In this document: piece by piece, positions 8,461 through 18,799 of the stretch | How the letters are laid out: every line of letters starts with the position of its first letter | How positions within the stretch are numbered: position 1 is the first letter of the stretch | DNA from: G963663495 sp963663495 | Lineage (GTDB): Bacteria; Bacteroidota; Rhodothermia; Rhodothermales; Bin80 | NCBI GenBank assembly: GCA_963663495.1 | Contig: OY760427.1 | Coordinates: 2,480,001 to 2,544,000, forward strand | Direction of reading: 5' to 3' | DNA length: 64,000 bases | Translations under genes and position numbers: made by a program | The notes under the pieces: model-generated | Databases searched by the model: none | Told to the model about the DNA's origin: nothing | The model's input: only the letters and a program-made list of their open reading frames with translations

Positions 8461-10110
8461 CTATGCCGCTTTCTTGACGGTAGCTTGCTGCAAGTCCCGA
8501 CTGGCTTTCCAATGATGGGGCAAGAGTTCAGCCATGCGGTCGGCAGGATGTGTCGGAAGACGGCGTAGTACGTCGGTAAGCCATTCAATCGGGTTTGTCG
8601 ATTGCAACTTGCATGTGGCAAAAAGAGCGTACAGTACTGCGGACCGCTGCGCTGCCGCATGCGATCCCGCAAACAGATGGTTTTTTCGACCAAGCGCAAT
8701 CGCTCGCATCTGGTTCTCGACCAGATTGTTATCAATCTCAACCTTACCGTCTTCCAGGTAACAAGCCAGCTTCTCCCACCTGTTGAGCATGTACCCCACG
8801 GCTTCATCCCATCCCGCACTCGGCCGGTGCTCACGACTCTCCTCAAGCCATGGCTTCAACTTCTCCAGTACCGGCCGTGCCTCCTCCTGTCGTACCTCTA
8901 CACGCCGAGCCGGACCAGCTCCCTCCTTACGCAACCCACGCTCTATCGCATACAACTGCCGGATTTCCTCCATTACATGGCGCACCTTCTTGGGCTCCTT
9001 TTTCCTGCAGTCATAAAACTTGCGACGCGCATGCGCCATACATCCAAACAGCGTTATCCCGCCCCGCGTACCAAACGCATCGTACACCACATACCCGTCG
9101 GTTTGCATCGCCCCTCTATATCCGCGCAAGAATTCCCACGGTCCAGCGCGCGCACGGCTCGGGCTGTAATCCATCATCACCACCTTCGCCCGCGGTGCCA
9201 GGTATACCCAAAGATAGCCGCGATGCGTCTTTCCTTCGTTTTTCCTCCCTTCCTTCTCCTTCCCTTTCTTCTTCGGCTTTTGCACCGGGAACGTTGTCTC
9301 ATCCACCTGCAGATACCCGCTACGAAGCACCTCCTTACGCAACGCATCTCCTAACGGACCCAGATACGTCGCTACCTTCGCAATCCAATCCCCCATTGTA
9401 GCAGCCGATAGCTTCACGCCATGGCGCTGAAACTTCTTCCGCAGCCGGTATAGCGGCATATGATCCACATATTTGGCTACCGCCAAATACGCCAACAACC
9501 CCGGACCCGCCTTCCCCTTCGGTATGACACGCTTCGGCAACGGCGCTATGACCACCTCCTTGCGAGGCTCCTTGCAGACAACCTACTTCGGCCGCACAAT
9601 CCGTACTACCCTCGTGAAGCCCGGCACATATTCCAGGTACTCCGTTACTTCCTCGCCGATGTACTTCATACCCGCGGTGCTGCCCTCCGGCTCAAGGCGG
9701 ATCACCTCTCTGGGCAGATGGTCCGGAATCGGCCCGCGCACCGGCTTGTTCTTCCCACGTCGCTTGCGCTTTACCAGGACATCCTCCTCCTCGGGCTCAA
9801 CAGCTACTGGTTCCTCTCCAAACAACCGGCCTTGCTGCGCATTGTCCGCCGGCGTGTAACGCTCACTCTTTTTGCCAGGGAGTAGGCGATACGCTTGTTC
9901 CAACCTATCTTCCAGATGGCTAATCTTCGCAGCCATATCGGCATTTGTCGCAGCCAGATCCGCGTTGTTCTTGGATAGACGATCGGCTTTTTTCTCCAAG
10001 CGACGGACCTGTTTTCGCAGATCCTTGTTCTCAGCCTCGTGGTTTCTTAGCCTCTGAAAAAGGACTTCACCGGCAGGAGAAGAGGGGGAGAAAGATGCCT
10101 TGGGCCGCAT
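8461..10110 (-). pseudogene. tnpC: IS66 transposase TnpC interrupted by an in-frame amber stop
   Basis: Two minus-strand pieces in the same frame together make a full IS66 large transposase. The N-terminal part (10110-9583) has a coiled-coil leader (LRKQVRRLEKKADRLSKNNA), the KKSERY motif and the PDHLPREVI zinc-binding-type segment. The C-terminal part (from 9555) has PGLLAYLAVAKYVDHMPLYR, DETTFPVQ, the YVVYD and CMAHARRKF regions, and DNNLVENQMRAIALGRKN. They are separated by one TAG after VRPK, where the second IS66 copy has Tyr in RPKYV. A single base change explains the break. IS66 TnpA and TnpB are not seen upstream. The gene is dead unless the amber codon is suppressed. Confidence 0.85.
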
Positions 10111-10356
10111 AATTTATGTACATGTGCGCCCTCCACAGTGTTCCGATTCTTCTACCCCAAAACCCATGTTTTTTGTCCCCAACAGCGCTGATTGCTGACT
10201 GCATTCAGGCGCTTGGACGATAAGCTGCACACCACTCCGAAATTCCCAAATCGGCACACCAAACCCGGCGTATAATCACCTTGCACTAAGCTCTACAAGC
10301 GGACTACGCAGACCAATGCTAAGCCCGCTTTACCATGTACTTCACCGTACGGATAC
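10048..10356. repeat. Dispersed repeat shared with 48173-48473
   Basis: The first ~20 codons of IS66 tnpC plus ~245 bp of upstream sequence reappear at 48173-48473 in the same orientation with scattered mismatches. Similarity ends around CCGTACGGATAC in both. It marks the 5' portion of this IS66-type element; no protein was recognised in the upstream part. Confidence 0.85.
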
Positions 10357-10428
10357 CGGAAAAGTCATCTGAGATGGGGGACATTGTCTATTGAAGGTGA
10401 GCACCCTCCAACGCCTGCCCGACATTCC

Positions 10429-11055
10429 CTACAACTCGCATCTAAGCCTGTTTACGCCTCGACTAACACGTACCCCGGCTTCCCGGGGTGCGCTTCCTTC
10501 ACTTTCGCATGTGATGTCGCTAAGGTCCCTGACCATTAACCGGTTTGTAGGACATCGCCATTTACCGTAGCCCTTCCCTCTTTGAACACCGCTCCGCACC
10601 TGCGACCCCTTCCCTCCGCGGGCATTACCCCGCATCAACGGTACTACGGACCACTCCGCCACCCTGCTGACCCGGCCTGGCTCTTACAAACTTCCGGTTG
10701 GTGCGCGCACCGTCAACAGGGCTTCCCGTGTTGCTGCTTCCCTGATCTTCCATGCGTGCCAGCGCCAATACCCCGGCGAGTCAGTCTCGGTGCTCTTATC
10801 GCTCTCTTCCCGAAACCGCATCGGTCCTCCCCTATCACCGGAAGGTCGACACTCGCATTACCCGTTTCGAGGCCTGCTCAGCGTTCAATCATGTTCCGGC
10901 CCGCATGGTCGCTATGCTACTCTCGTAGCCCGTTAACTACAGTGCTTCATACCATGTCGTTACCTCCATAATACGCTGTAACCGCTACCAACCGGAGCGA
11001 CAGTTGTTGGGCGGGATTCGCACCCGCCACAGGAAAGCGCCTTTCCACGGCGCAC
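10429..11055 (-). mobile_element. 5' fragment of a group II intron
   Basis: On the minus strand the segment begins GTGCG at 11055, matching the GUGYG 5' consensus of group II introns. About 35 nt later comes a stable hairpin of the form GGCGGG-TGCGAAT-CCCGCC, as in intron domain I. Further in (10662-10429) is the start of a reverse-transcriptase-like frame with GNARGGKG. That resembles the leader of intron-encoded maturases, which read GNAGGGKG in homologues I know. The RT catalytic domains, domains V/VI and the 3' end are missing. Assignment rests on recognition of these motifs, not on a fold. Confidence 0.5.
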
Positions 11056-11260
11056 GGCGAAGTTAGGCTAAACAGACTGTTTTGAGGCATTCAGGTCCGC
11101 TGTGTCATGGCAGCATGGAAGCATCGTGTCGAAGGTAGCAGTGTGTGTCGTGCCTTAATGCCACTTCGCAGCACGCAGCGGAGTTACACGGGCCGACGCT
11201 GTGCGACAACCCGGTGGGACCTATCGGGTATCGGCTATATTGTGGCATAACTAGCACTCC

Positions 11261-14200
11261 TTACCACCGCACGTAGCCGCTGGCGGTCACGCCGTAGCTC
11301 ACCGGCCGGTATGGCGCTGTGTTTTCCATCGCTAAGCCGCTTACACTGAATCCTAGCCCCGTGCGCCCCAGCACGCCCGCTCCTATGCGGTAGTCCCTGC
11401 CTCTGTCACGCAGCCCCATACCCACATGCGGCCGCAGCACGCTGCGCCTGTGAACACGCGATCCGTACCCCACCTCCAATTCCATCCGACGATCCGACGG
11501 ATACACCTCCCACGGACGCTCCGCCTGCCACAGCGTCCCCACATGCGTACGACCCCAGGTCGGTCGCACCTTCGCTCCCAATCCCTCCATTCCTCCATAG
11601 CGGACCGTGCCCGAATATCCCCACTCCCCGTAGCCATCCTCCTGATGTAACACCAAACGCCTTGACATCACCTCCGCATGCAACATCCCCATCCGCACCC
11701 GTAATCCTCCGCCTGCCTCCATTCCCATTCCTCTCTCCGCATCCCCGCCGCTGTGCAAAACCGCCGCCTCCACATACGGCTCCAACACATCCTGCAACGT
11801 CACCGATCCCTCCAGACCCGCGCGAACACGGCTCACCCCTATCTTGCCATCCATCCCCAGCCAGAACCCGTCCGCCTCGTACCCCAGCCGCACGCCCGAA
11901 CGGCGTACCAACGTGCCGCCTACACCCGCTGCCATCATGCGCATTCCCGTGTCCTCGGCTTCAGCCACTACTCCCTGTCCTGCTCCTGCCAACCCCCACG
12001 CACTGTGCCGCATCCCCCCGTAGCGCACATACGGATACCAGCCCGTCATCTGTAGCAGCGTCCCTTCCTGTTCCAATGCCTCGCTGCGCGATACCACCAT
12101 CCCCATTAGCCAGCGACCTCCCGCACGGTAGTCCGCCCCCAAGGATGCCGTCACCACATCCGCTCCCGATACCCCGCCGCTCTGCAACCTGCTGTACGCA
12201 CCACGACCCCATATGCTTATCCGCTCTCCGCTTGCCTGCATGCCACAGCCCGACAAAAGGTGCGACGCTCGTACCCGCTGACCGGCAAACGGCCTCGGCA
12301 TACAACCCACCAATGATCCCTCCATACGCTCCGATACCGCCTCCACTATATGCACCGCCACACTCCGGCCCAATCGCGCACGGTTTGCCGTATCCTCCGA
12401 CCCCAATACCACCTCCTCGCGGACCATCTCATCCCCCAACTCCACCATCAGCGCAAACGCCTCCCCGCTACCTTGCGCGCCCAATAACGGTACTCGCACC
12501 TCTTTTCTTGTCTCCCCAGGCCCGAATTCCAGCACCCCCTCCATGCGCTCGTAGTCCTCTCCCGCCCATGCCGTGCCGTCTACCGTACGGTAACGGCCCG
12601 TCAGCCGCTCTGCCACGGGTGCCAGTAGTCCCACCGCAAACACTACCTCGGTCTGCAACACCGCAATGGCTCGCACCTGCACTCCCGGCGCCGTCTCGTC
12701 ATCCACGATTGTGCCCGTGGCCACTGCCTGCCCGATTTGCGCATTCGTCGGATTCGACAGCGTCACCTCTACCGTCTCGTCTCCTTCCTGCACATCGTCA
12801 TCTATCAGCGGTATCCTTACTTGCGCCTCTGTACTGCCGGTCTCAAACACCACCAGCCCCTGCGTCGCCTCGTAGTCCACATCCGATGTCGCCGTGCCTC
12901 CTGTCACCGCAAACTGCGCCGATACCACCTTGGTGCTACCATAGTTCAGCCGCACCGCCATCACCAGCTCCTCCGAACTCTCTGTTTCTGTACCGTCATG
13001 GATGCTGACCTCTATTGGGTCATCCATTATCGTCACATCCCCCTCCGCATCCAAAACCACTGCATGCTCTGGAGCGCTCAGCTTTACTACCAATCCCTCG
13101 TCTTCCTCCACCACATCATCACGCGCTACCGGTACCCATATATGCCTCAGGGTCTCGCCCGGTGCAAACACCAGCGTGCCCAGCGTGCGTGTGTAGTCCG
13201 CCCCTGCCTTCGCCGTACCGTCCTGCGTGGCAAATGCCACCCCGACACGTACCGTGCTCGCACCACTCAACGATACAGCAAGCTTCGCATGTCCTCCATC
13301 CTCTGATACCGTCACATCGCCTATGGAGAGCTGTGGCAGACGATCATTGTCCAGTATCGTTACTGTGGTCTGGCCGCCACCACCAAGTTGCACCAGAAAC
13401 GCTTCCCTGCCCTCGTGCACTGCATCGTCTTGAGTTTGAACCTGTATTACGGTCCCCGTCTCGCTAGGCTCAATCGTCACCGACCCGGCGCTCACCGCCT
13501 CGTAGTCCTCTCCCGCTGTTGCCGTCACATCCCGCGTGCTGTAGGGCACCACGACAGGCTTCGCGCTGGCGCTACTAAGACGTAGCTGAATGTTTGCTGT
13601 ACCCCCTTCCCGCACATACACCGTAGGCACCATGCTGACGGTCGGCGCAGCATCGTTGTCCAAGATGGTGGCACGGCCCGTCGTGTTACGCAGCTCCGCT
13701 CCCTGCGCGTCCGTCAACTCCAGTATGAAGATCTCGTCTTCCTCGTGCAATGCGTCGTCAATGATTTGTACCGATACCTGCTTTTCAAGCTCGCCTGCTC
13801 CGAATGTGAGCATCCCGCTTATCTCGCCGTAATCCGCACCCGCTGTCGCTGAACCATCTTGCGTGCGGTAACGGACCGTAACAGCCCTAACGCTTTGCCT
13901 GTTGAGTCTTATCTGAAATCGCGCCGGTCCAGCACCCTCAACTACCTGGACCAACGAACTTGCCAATCCTATGCGGTGCGGCGCATCATCATCACGAACA
14001 TCTATCTCTACACTCCCGGATTCTCCACTGTAGTCACCACCACTCGCTGACAACTGTATCTTCCCGAATTCGTCGGCACCATCCGCATCATCCAGGGCTT
14101 TCACCGTGACCGTCTGACGAGCGCTCCAGTCCCCGTGAGTAAAAGTCAAGCTCTGCGGATCAACCGACACCTTGCGATTCAGCGCGAGTTCCTCAAAGAT

Positions 14201-17200
14201 GGATACCGTCACCTGACTCGAAGGCAGAGTGCCAAGATGCACCGTAAAGGGTTGGCCTGTTTCTCCCTCGTTCAGCGATAATGTTCTCGGGGTGATCACC
14301 AGTCCTGCCTCGTCATCATCCAACACTGTGACTAATAAGTCCTCCGTAACACCATCGTAGCCAGCACCCGACGCCCGGTGTGTCAGCGTAGCACTGCCAT
14401 TGACCGTGTCGTCGTCCTCATTTGCACGTATGGCTACCGCCTGCGCAGAATGCCAATCATCACCCGTGAATGTCAGCACAGTCATGTTCGGCGTCACATC
14501 CGTCTCGGAGTAGGTTTCAATCTCCACTGTTACCGCGCCCGATGGCTCCGCTGACAGCCTCACCGTATAGGATGCTTCGCCCCCTTCCGGTACTGTAAGA
14601 TCGGCAGGTGCCAACACGATCCCTGCTACGTCATTGTCTCGGATATCTATGTCCACATCCTCTGTCTCGCCATCATACACACCCCCGGATGCTGTAAGGG
14701 TGAGCTGTACACTTGCATCCATCACATCGTCGTCCTCCTCCGCACGGATTATCACCGTAATAGGCCTGCTCCAGTCCTCCGATGTAAACCGCAGCATAGT
14801 CGGGCTTACCCTTAATCCTGTTCCCGCATCGCCCGTGATCCCCACATTGACCGCCTGCGTGGGCTCCGCGAGTAGCCGTACCGTAAAATGCTCTTCCACC
14901 CCCTCTGTCACCGAAAGGTAAGTGGGCGATACCACCAACCCTGCCACCGGATCATCGTCCTTCACCGTCACCGTGACAGCAGGCCCTCTCACGGAATTAT
15001 AATCCCCTCCCGATGCAGTGTGCGTAAGCACTGCAATGTCGTCGTCCGTGTCTGCGTCTTCCGCCGCACGCACCGTTACCGTCTGTTTCGTATCCCAATC
15101 ACCGGAAGTGAATGTCAGCGGAGCAGCGGCCATCGTTACGTCACTATTGTCGCTTTCAATAGCCACCGTCACCGTACCGGTCGGTTCTGTCCCCAGTGCT
15201 ACACGATACATGCCCAATGCCCCTTCCAGCACGGTTAAAGCTATCGGCTCAATACGTAACCCCGGCGTGTCGTCGTCTGTCACTGTCACAGGCAAATCCT
15301 TGGTTACCGAGTTGTAGCCTCCGTCAGAGGCCTCATGAGCAAGTGTCACCCGGTCGTCTGCAGAGTCATCATCATGCTCCGCTGTCACTGTTACCGTCTG
15401 CTCAGTATTCCAGGTAGTAGATGTGAAGGTCAGGCTTCCCCTATCCGGTTTCAGGTCTGTATCTGCATGTCCTGTGATGGCCACCGCCACGGTGCCCGTC
15501 GGCTGTGTGGCAAGCTTCACCGTATAAGCACCGGTACTCCCTTCCGGAATTTCAAGGCTTGTCGGGCTCAGCACCAGTTCCGGTGTGTCGTCATCTACTA
15601 CGTTTACGCTGGCCTCATGGTCAGGTGGGTCAGCCACCGTGTACCCAGTACCCGCCTGCAACGTTGCCGTTACTGATCCGGATGGCTCGTCTACGTTGTC
15701 AGGAATGGTTGCCACCATGTGAGTTTCCGTGCCACCGGTGCCTACCTCGACGGTTTGCGTGCCTAAATCATCAGTACCAACGAAATCTCCTTCCTGCGCG
15801 ATTTCAAGAGTGACCGTCAATGCAGCAGCTGGAGCCGGGTCCGCTGTAATGGTGAATGTTGCCGTCTCTCCTTCGGTTACCGCGCCTTCACCTGTAATTG
15901 AAATCACCGGGTCCTGCACATCGTCATCGTCAACAATGGTGCCGGTAGCCGATGCCGTAAGCACTGGATGCGTTGAGCTCGTAAAGTTTACCTGAAATGT
16001 CTCGTTGGCCTCAATAACTGAGTCATCAAGCAGGGTAACCGAAATCCTTTGAGTGCCGACCGTTCCGGTTGTGTTCTGCGTTGAGAACTCAACGGTACCT
16101 GTTTTCGCCTCGTAATCCGCCCCCGATGATGCCGAGCCATCATTAGTCTGGTAATCTATCTGGACCGCGCTACTTCCGAAATTATTCAAGGTTACATCAA
16201 AGACGATGGTGCCGTCGCTTTCCTCAGCCGAGGCGTTCTCTACCTGCAACTGCGGACCGCAACTCTCATCACGAATTTGTACAACTGCGTAGGTCAAGGT
16301 CCACCTTGGAGTCGGGGGAATAAGCCGGGCATTCACGGGATTCCTCATCTCCACCGCGAAGTACTCCGCGAAGTACCCAAAGGAAGTCTCGGGTATCTCA
16401 TCCGCAGCTATGTCAATTCTTATAGTCTTTTCTGTTTCGCCGGGACTGAATGTGAGCGTTGAATCCACGGGCGTGTAATCCGCATCTGGCGTTGCCGAAT
16501 CCACTCCCGTAACACCTGCCGTCAGATAATCGACCGTGACTTCCCGCTCGGATTGTCCCACAAGAACGATCGGCACCGATACATAACCATCGCACTCGAA
16601 CACGGGGTTTACAAACTCTTTAAAGAACAGATAGGACGAATCGTCATCTAGTATGTTAATCCTGACTTTATTCCCTGGAACAGGAGTCGGTGTGTCCACG
16701 CGGTGGGTAATCAGTTCGATTGTCTCATTCATTTCCGTGTCGCTATCATCGTACAACTCCAGCAAGAAGGAATTACTGCCTCTCTTGTTTCCCTTAGGAA
16801 TTATTATCGTGAATGGATCAATACGTTGAAAATCAGTATCCGAGGGCACCGGCACGCCGTCATTAATCTCACCTTCCGTCGCAGAACCACCGTGATACGA
16901 TATCTCGTATTCGCGGTCCTGGTTAGCAGGGTTGCGCAAGTCAATCCCAACGTTAACCGTATACGGTCCACCACCTTCGAAACAGTATGCGCGAATACCC
17001 TGCCTCCCTGGAACAGTACATCGCTGTAAAGATTGCGCGGCAAGCGCGTCGGTCTCTGCGTGTCTTTCGGAGGCGGTGATGCTAACCTCCATACGAATGT
17101 CCTGGTCCAGCAGGCCAGCATCCGGGGCACGGATGACCAGCTCACCGAATCCTGCCAAGCCTTCCTGCTTTGGATCAAATGCTGCCTGAGAATGCACCCC

Positions 17201-17584
17201 GTCGAAACCGGAAAACCCCGTTGTGTGATCAGCTGCGGCCACGAACCGGCGCCCTGAGACCCATGCATGTGTGTACGGTAACCATCCTCCAAGCCCAGTA
17301 CAAAGCGCCGCAACACCGTCCGCTTCCTCCAGATTGCTTACACATTCCGCCTCTAACGTGTCGGATACCTGCGCTTCTCTCAAGTGCCACGCTACATCTC
17401 TGTGGCTTTCATCCGCGTGCGGATTGATCCATGCCTGACCCTGCAGTGGTTGGGCGACTCCGGTGTGGATTCCTTCCAATGTCTGACTAACCACATGCGG
17501 TACAGCCGCCGCACCGAGCATCCCGACAGCAACAAATGCCGCCCTACAAGAGCCGGCGTGTAACAGCATCTTTACTTTGCCCAT
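11261..17584 (-). CDS. Giant Calx-beta repeat protein with C-terminal outer-membrane beta-barrel
   Basis: About 2107 residues from the ATG at 17584, which gives a signal-peptide-like start (MGKVKMLLHAGSCRAAFVAV, then VVSQT). An upstream in-frame ATG at 17677 adds 31 charged residues and looks less likely. The passenger has roughly eight Calx-beta-type units (pattern GSATAGADY, then FxxGE, then DDxxxExxE) at both ends. Between them are five ~95-residue repeats starting like SPTSLEIPEGSTGAYTVKL. The last ~300 residues are Gly/Tyr/Arg-rich amphipathic strands ending in GYVRW, an aromatic-terminal beta-barrel signal. This is the architecture of an autotransporter-like surface adhesin or Ca2+-binding protein. 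Transposon debris flanks both sides. Function on the cell surface is inferred. Confidence 0.85.
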   Translation of the reverse strand: MGKVKMLLHAGSCRAAFVAVGMLGAAAVPHVVSQTLEGIHTGVAQPLQGQAWINPHADESHRDVAWHLREAQVSDTLEAECVSNLEEADGVAALCTGLGGWLPYTHAWVSGRRFVAAADHTTGFSGFDGVHSQAAFDPKQEGLAGFGELVIRAPDAGLLDQDIRMEVSITASERHAETDALAAQSLQRCTVPGRQGIRAYCFEGGGPYTVNVGIDLRNPANQDREYEISYHGGSATEGEINDGVPVPSDTDFQRIDPFTIIIPKGNKRGSNSFLLELYDDSDTEMNETIELITHRVDTPTPVPGNKVRINILDDDSSYLFFKEFVNPVFECDGYVSVPIVLVGQSEREVTVDYLTAGVTGVDSATPDADYTPVDSTLTFSPGETEKTIRIDIAADEIPETSFGYFAEYFAVEMRNPVNARLIPPTPRWTLTYAVVQIRDESCGPQLQVENASAEESDGTIVFDVTLNNFGSSAVQIDYQTNDGSASSGADYEAKTGTVEFSTQNTTGTVGTQRISVTLLDDSVIEANETFQVNFTSSTHPVLTASATGTIVDDDDVQDPVISITGEGAVTEGETATFTITADPAPAAALTVTLEIAQEGDFVGTDDLGTQTVEVGTGGTETHMVATIPDNVDEPSGSVTATLQAGTGYTVADPPDHEASVNVVDDDTPELVLSPTSLEIPEGSTGAYTVKLATQPTGTVAVAITGHADTDLKPDRGSLTFTSTTWNTEQTVTVTAEHDDDSADDRVTLAHEASDGGYNSVTKDLPVTVTDDDTPGLRIEPIALTVLEGALGMYRVALGTEPTGTVTVAIESDNSDVTMAAAPLTFTSGDWDTKQTVTVRAAEDADTDDDIAVLTHTASGGDYNSVRGPAVTVTVKDDDPVAGLVVSPTYLSVTEGVEEHFTVRLLAEPTQAVNVGITGDAGTGLRVSPTMLRFTSEDWSRPITVIIRAEEDDDVMDASVQLTLTASGGVYDGETEDVDIDIRDNDVAGIVLAPADLTVPEGGEASYTVRLSAEPSGAVTVEIETYSETDVTPNMTVLTFTGDDWHSAQAVAIRANEDDDTVNGSATLTHRASGAGYDGVTEDLLVTVLDDDEAGLVITPRTLSLNEGETGQPFTVHLGTLPSSQVTVSIFEELALNRKVSVDPQSLTFTHGDWSARQTVTVKALDDADGADEFGKIQLSASGGDYSGESGSVEIDVRDDDAPHRIGLASSLVQVVEGAGPARFQIRLNRQSVRAVTVRYRTQDGSATAGADYGEISGMLTFGAGELEKQVSVQIIDDALHEEDEIFILELTDAQGAELRNTTGRATILDNDAAPTVSMVPTVYVREGGTANIQLRLSSASAKPVVVPYSTRDVTATAGEDYEAVSAGSVTIEPSETGTVIQVQTQDDAVHEGREAFLVQLGGGGQTTVTILDNDRLPQLSIGDVTVSEDGGHAKLAVSLSGASTVRVGVAFATQDGTAKAGADYTRTLGTLVFAPGETLRHIWVPVARDDVVEEDEGLVVKLSAPEHAVVLDAEGDVTIMDDPIEVSIHDGTETESSEELVMAVRLNYGSTKVVSAQFAVTGGTATSDVDYEATQGLVVFETGSTEAQVRIPLIDDDVQEGDETVEVTLSNPTNAQIGQAVATGTIVDDETAPGVQVRAIAVLQTEVVFAVGLLAPVAERLTGRYRTVDGTAWAGEDYERMEGVLEFGPGETRKEVRVPLLGAQGSGEAFALMVELGDEMVREEVVLGSEDTANRARLGRSVAVHIVEAVSERMEGSLVGCMPRPFAGQRVRASHLLSGCGMQASGERISIWGRGAYSRLQSGGVSGADVVTASLGADYRAGGRWLMGMVVSRSEALEQEGTLLQMTGWYPYVRYGGMRHSAWGLAGAGQGVVAEAEDTGMRMMAAGVGGTLVRRSGVRLGYEADGFWLGMDGKIGVSRVRAGLEGSVTLQDVLEPYVEAAVLHSGGDAERGMGMEAGGGLRVRMGMLHAEVMSRRLVLHQEDGYGEWGYSGTVRYGGMEGLGAKVRPTWGRTHVGTLWQAERPWEVYPSDRRMELEVGYGSRVHRRSVLRPHVGMGLRDRGRDYRIGAGVLGRTGLGFSVSGLAMENTAPYRPVSYGVTASGYVRW

Positions 17585-17929
17585 CCTCTTGCGTGGCGTC
17601 ACCTCCCCATGTTCACAACATTCTACACAATCTTGGAATAATTGTTTGGCAATACTGGCAGAAAATCTAATCGGCAATTATATTATTCCCCATTATATCG
17701 CCTTACGGGCAGACAGGTATGGTCTGCGTATTCGAACAATTGTGAGGCACGTTCGGAAGGCCTGAAGCAGGCGCATTGCGCCAGTGGGAGCGTGCCGCGG
17801 CTGCAGACGGATTCGCTGAGAGCGGTGCGGTGCGCAAGCTGAAGCGTACCGGATGGGAGGCGTTTACGAACCGTTGCCAGGGATTGATGCGTCACTACGG
17901 TATGGAGGTAGCAGGACCGCGTTTTCGGC

Positions 17930-18480
17930 TCGGATCTCGTCTTCCTGCTCCGATTTGTCAGGCCGCACTACAGGCCGGCCCTAACAGTACGTCTTCGGGC
18001 GGGCTACCGAAGACAGTGCCATGGAGCAGACCGCATTCATCTCTCCGAAATGCTTTTTCGGTACAGCTTCACAAGCTGCGCTGCCGGATAGGCTTCTGCA
18101 TTCAGTTAGTAATGCCGCGGAAAAGTTGTTCCGGCACCGGATCAATCACAGGCACCGCACGACGCGCTACGGACCAGCTCTTTGCACGGTCGCGCAGTTC
18201 GTGAGAGCATCGGTGCGGCGGATGATTACGCCACAAATGAGGCTCCGCAAGCCTATCAAGTGCCTCGTGTGCTTTCAGACGCATCACATAACCCTCCACC
18301 GTTGAAACCGGCATCCGATCGGACAATGACCTTGTCGGCAACATGACGGCGCAATGCGTCGAATGAAACCGTAGCGTCGTTCACCAAGGGCGTTGTGCCC
18401 CTCCCAATTCCGCCCCCATCATGTTGACCGTCTCACCGCATATGGCGATAAGGAGCAGCAAGGAGGTCAGAGCTTTGACG
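17930..18480 (-). pseudogene. Decayed second copy of the IS1380 transposase
   Basis: Minus-strand fragments in shifting frames match the IS1380 transposase at 5956-7515: IAICGETVNMMGAELGG, YVMRLKAHEALDRLAEPHL, HELRDRAKSWSVARRAV and the DEIRAENAVLL stretch. Several frameshifts make it non-coding. At the site where the intact copy has nine DESEQ units this one has a single DKSEQ unit before EDEIRAEN. The N-terminal third is missing. Confidence 0.8.
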
Positions 18481-18484
18481 TTGA

Positions 18485-18625
18485 TCAGACCCACTGCGGC
18501 CGCTCGCGAGCATCCAAAAAGCGAAACTCCTCGCACACAATGCGACCCTCTAGAATCCGCTGCAAGTCCGGTTCTGGGCCGCGAAGCGTGGTAAGTATTG
18601 ATGCTGCACCCACATGCCGGTAAAC
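18485..18625 (-). pseudogene. Short remnant resembling the N-terminus of the DruA/IS4 transposase
   Basis: The minus strand encodes LEGRIVCEEFRFLDARERPQ before a stop. This resembles IARAVCEEFGFVDARGEPQ at the N-terminus of the large IS4-type transposase at 54716-57025. Only ~46 codons are seen. The match is short, so this is tentative. Confidence 0.35.
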
Positions 18626-18799
18626 TAACCGACAATCAGTCCGCTGTTAAGAGGCTATTTGCGTAGTCGGCAGAGGTAGTCTAGCCATTGTTGAGAGAGC
18701 CAAAAAGGTTGCGCCCCTTGACCGCGCTAAAGGGGCATTGGATTTCTGGGATGGCAATCGCCACTAAGTCGTTCCATGTCAGAATGTAGCAATCAAATA

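Noticed and set aside
8602..9354. 250-codon plus-strand frame
   Set aside because: Shadow of the IS66 transposase on the opposite strand; no family resemblance.
10985..11055. tRNA gene suggested by a T-arm-like sequence (GGGTGCGAATCCC)
   Set aside because: No acceptor or anticodon arm can be paired around it; the context fits the 5' hairpin of a group II intron better.
11662..13008. 448-codon Pro/Ser-rich open frame on the plus strand
   Set aside because: It is antisense to the Calx-beta gene; its composition is what the reverse strand of that GC-rich repeat gene gives, with no recognisable domain.
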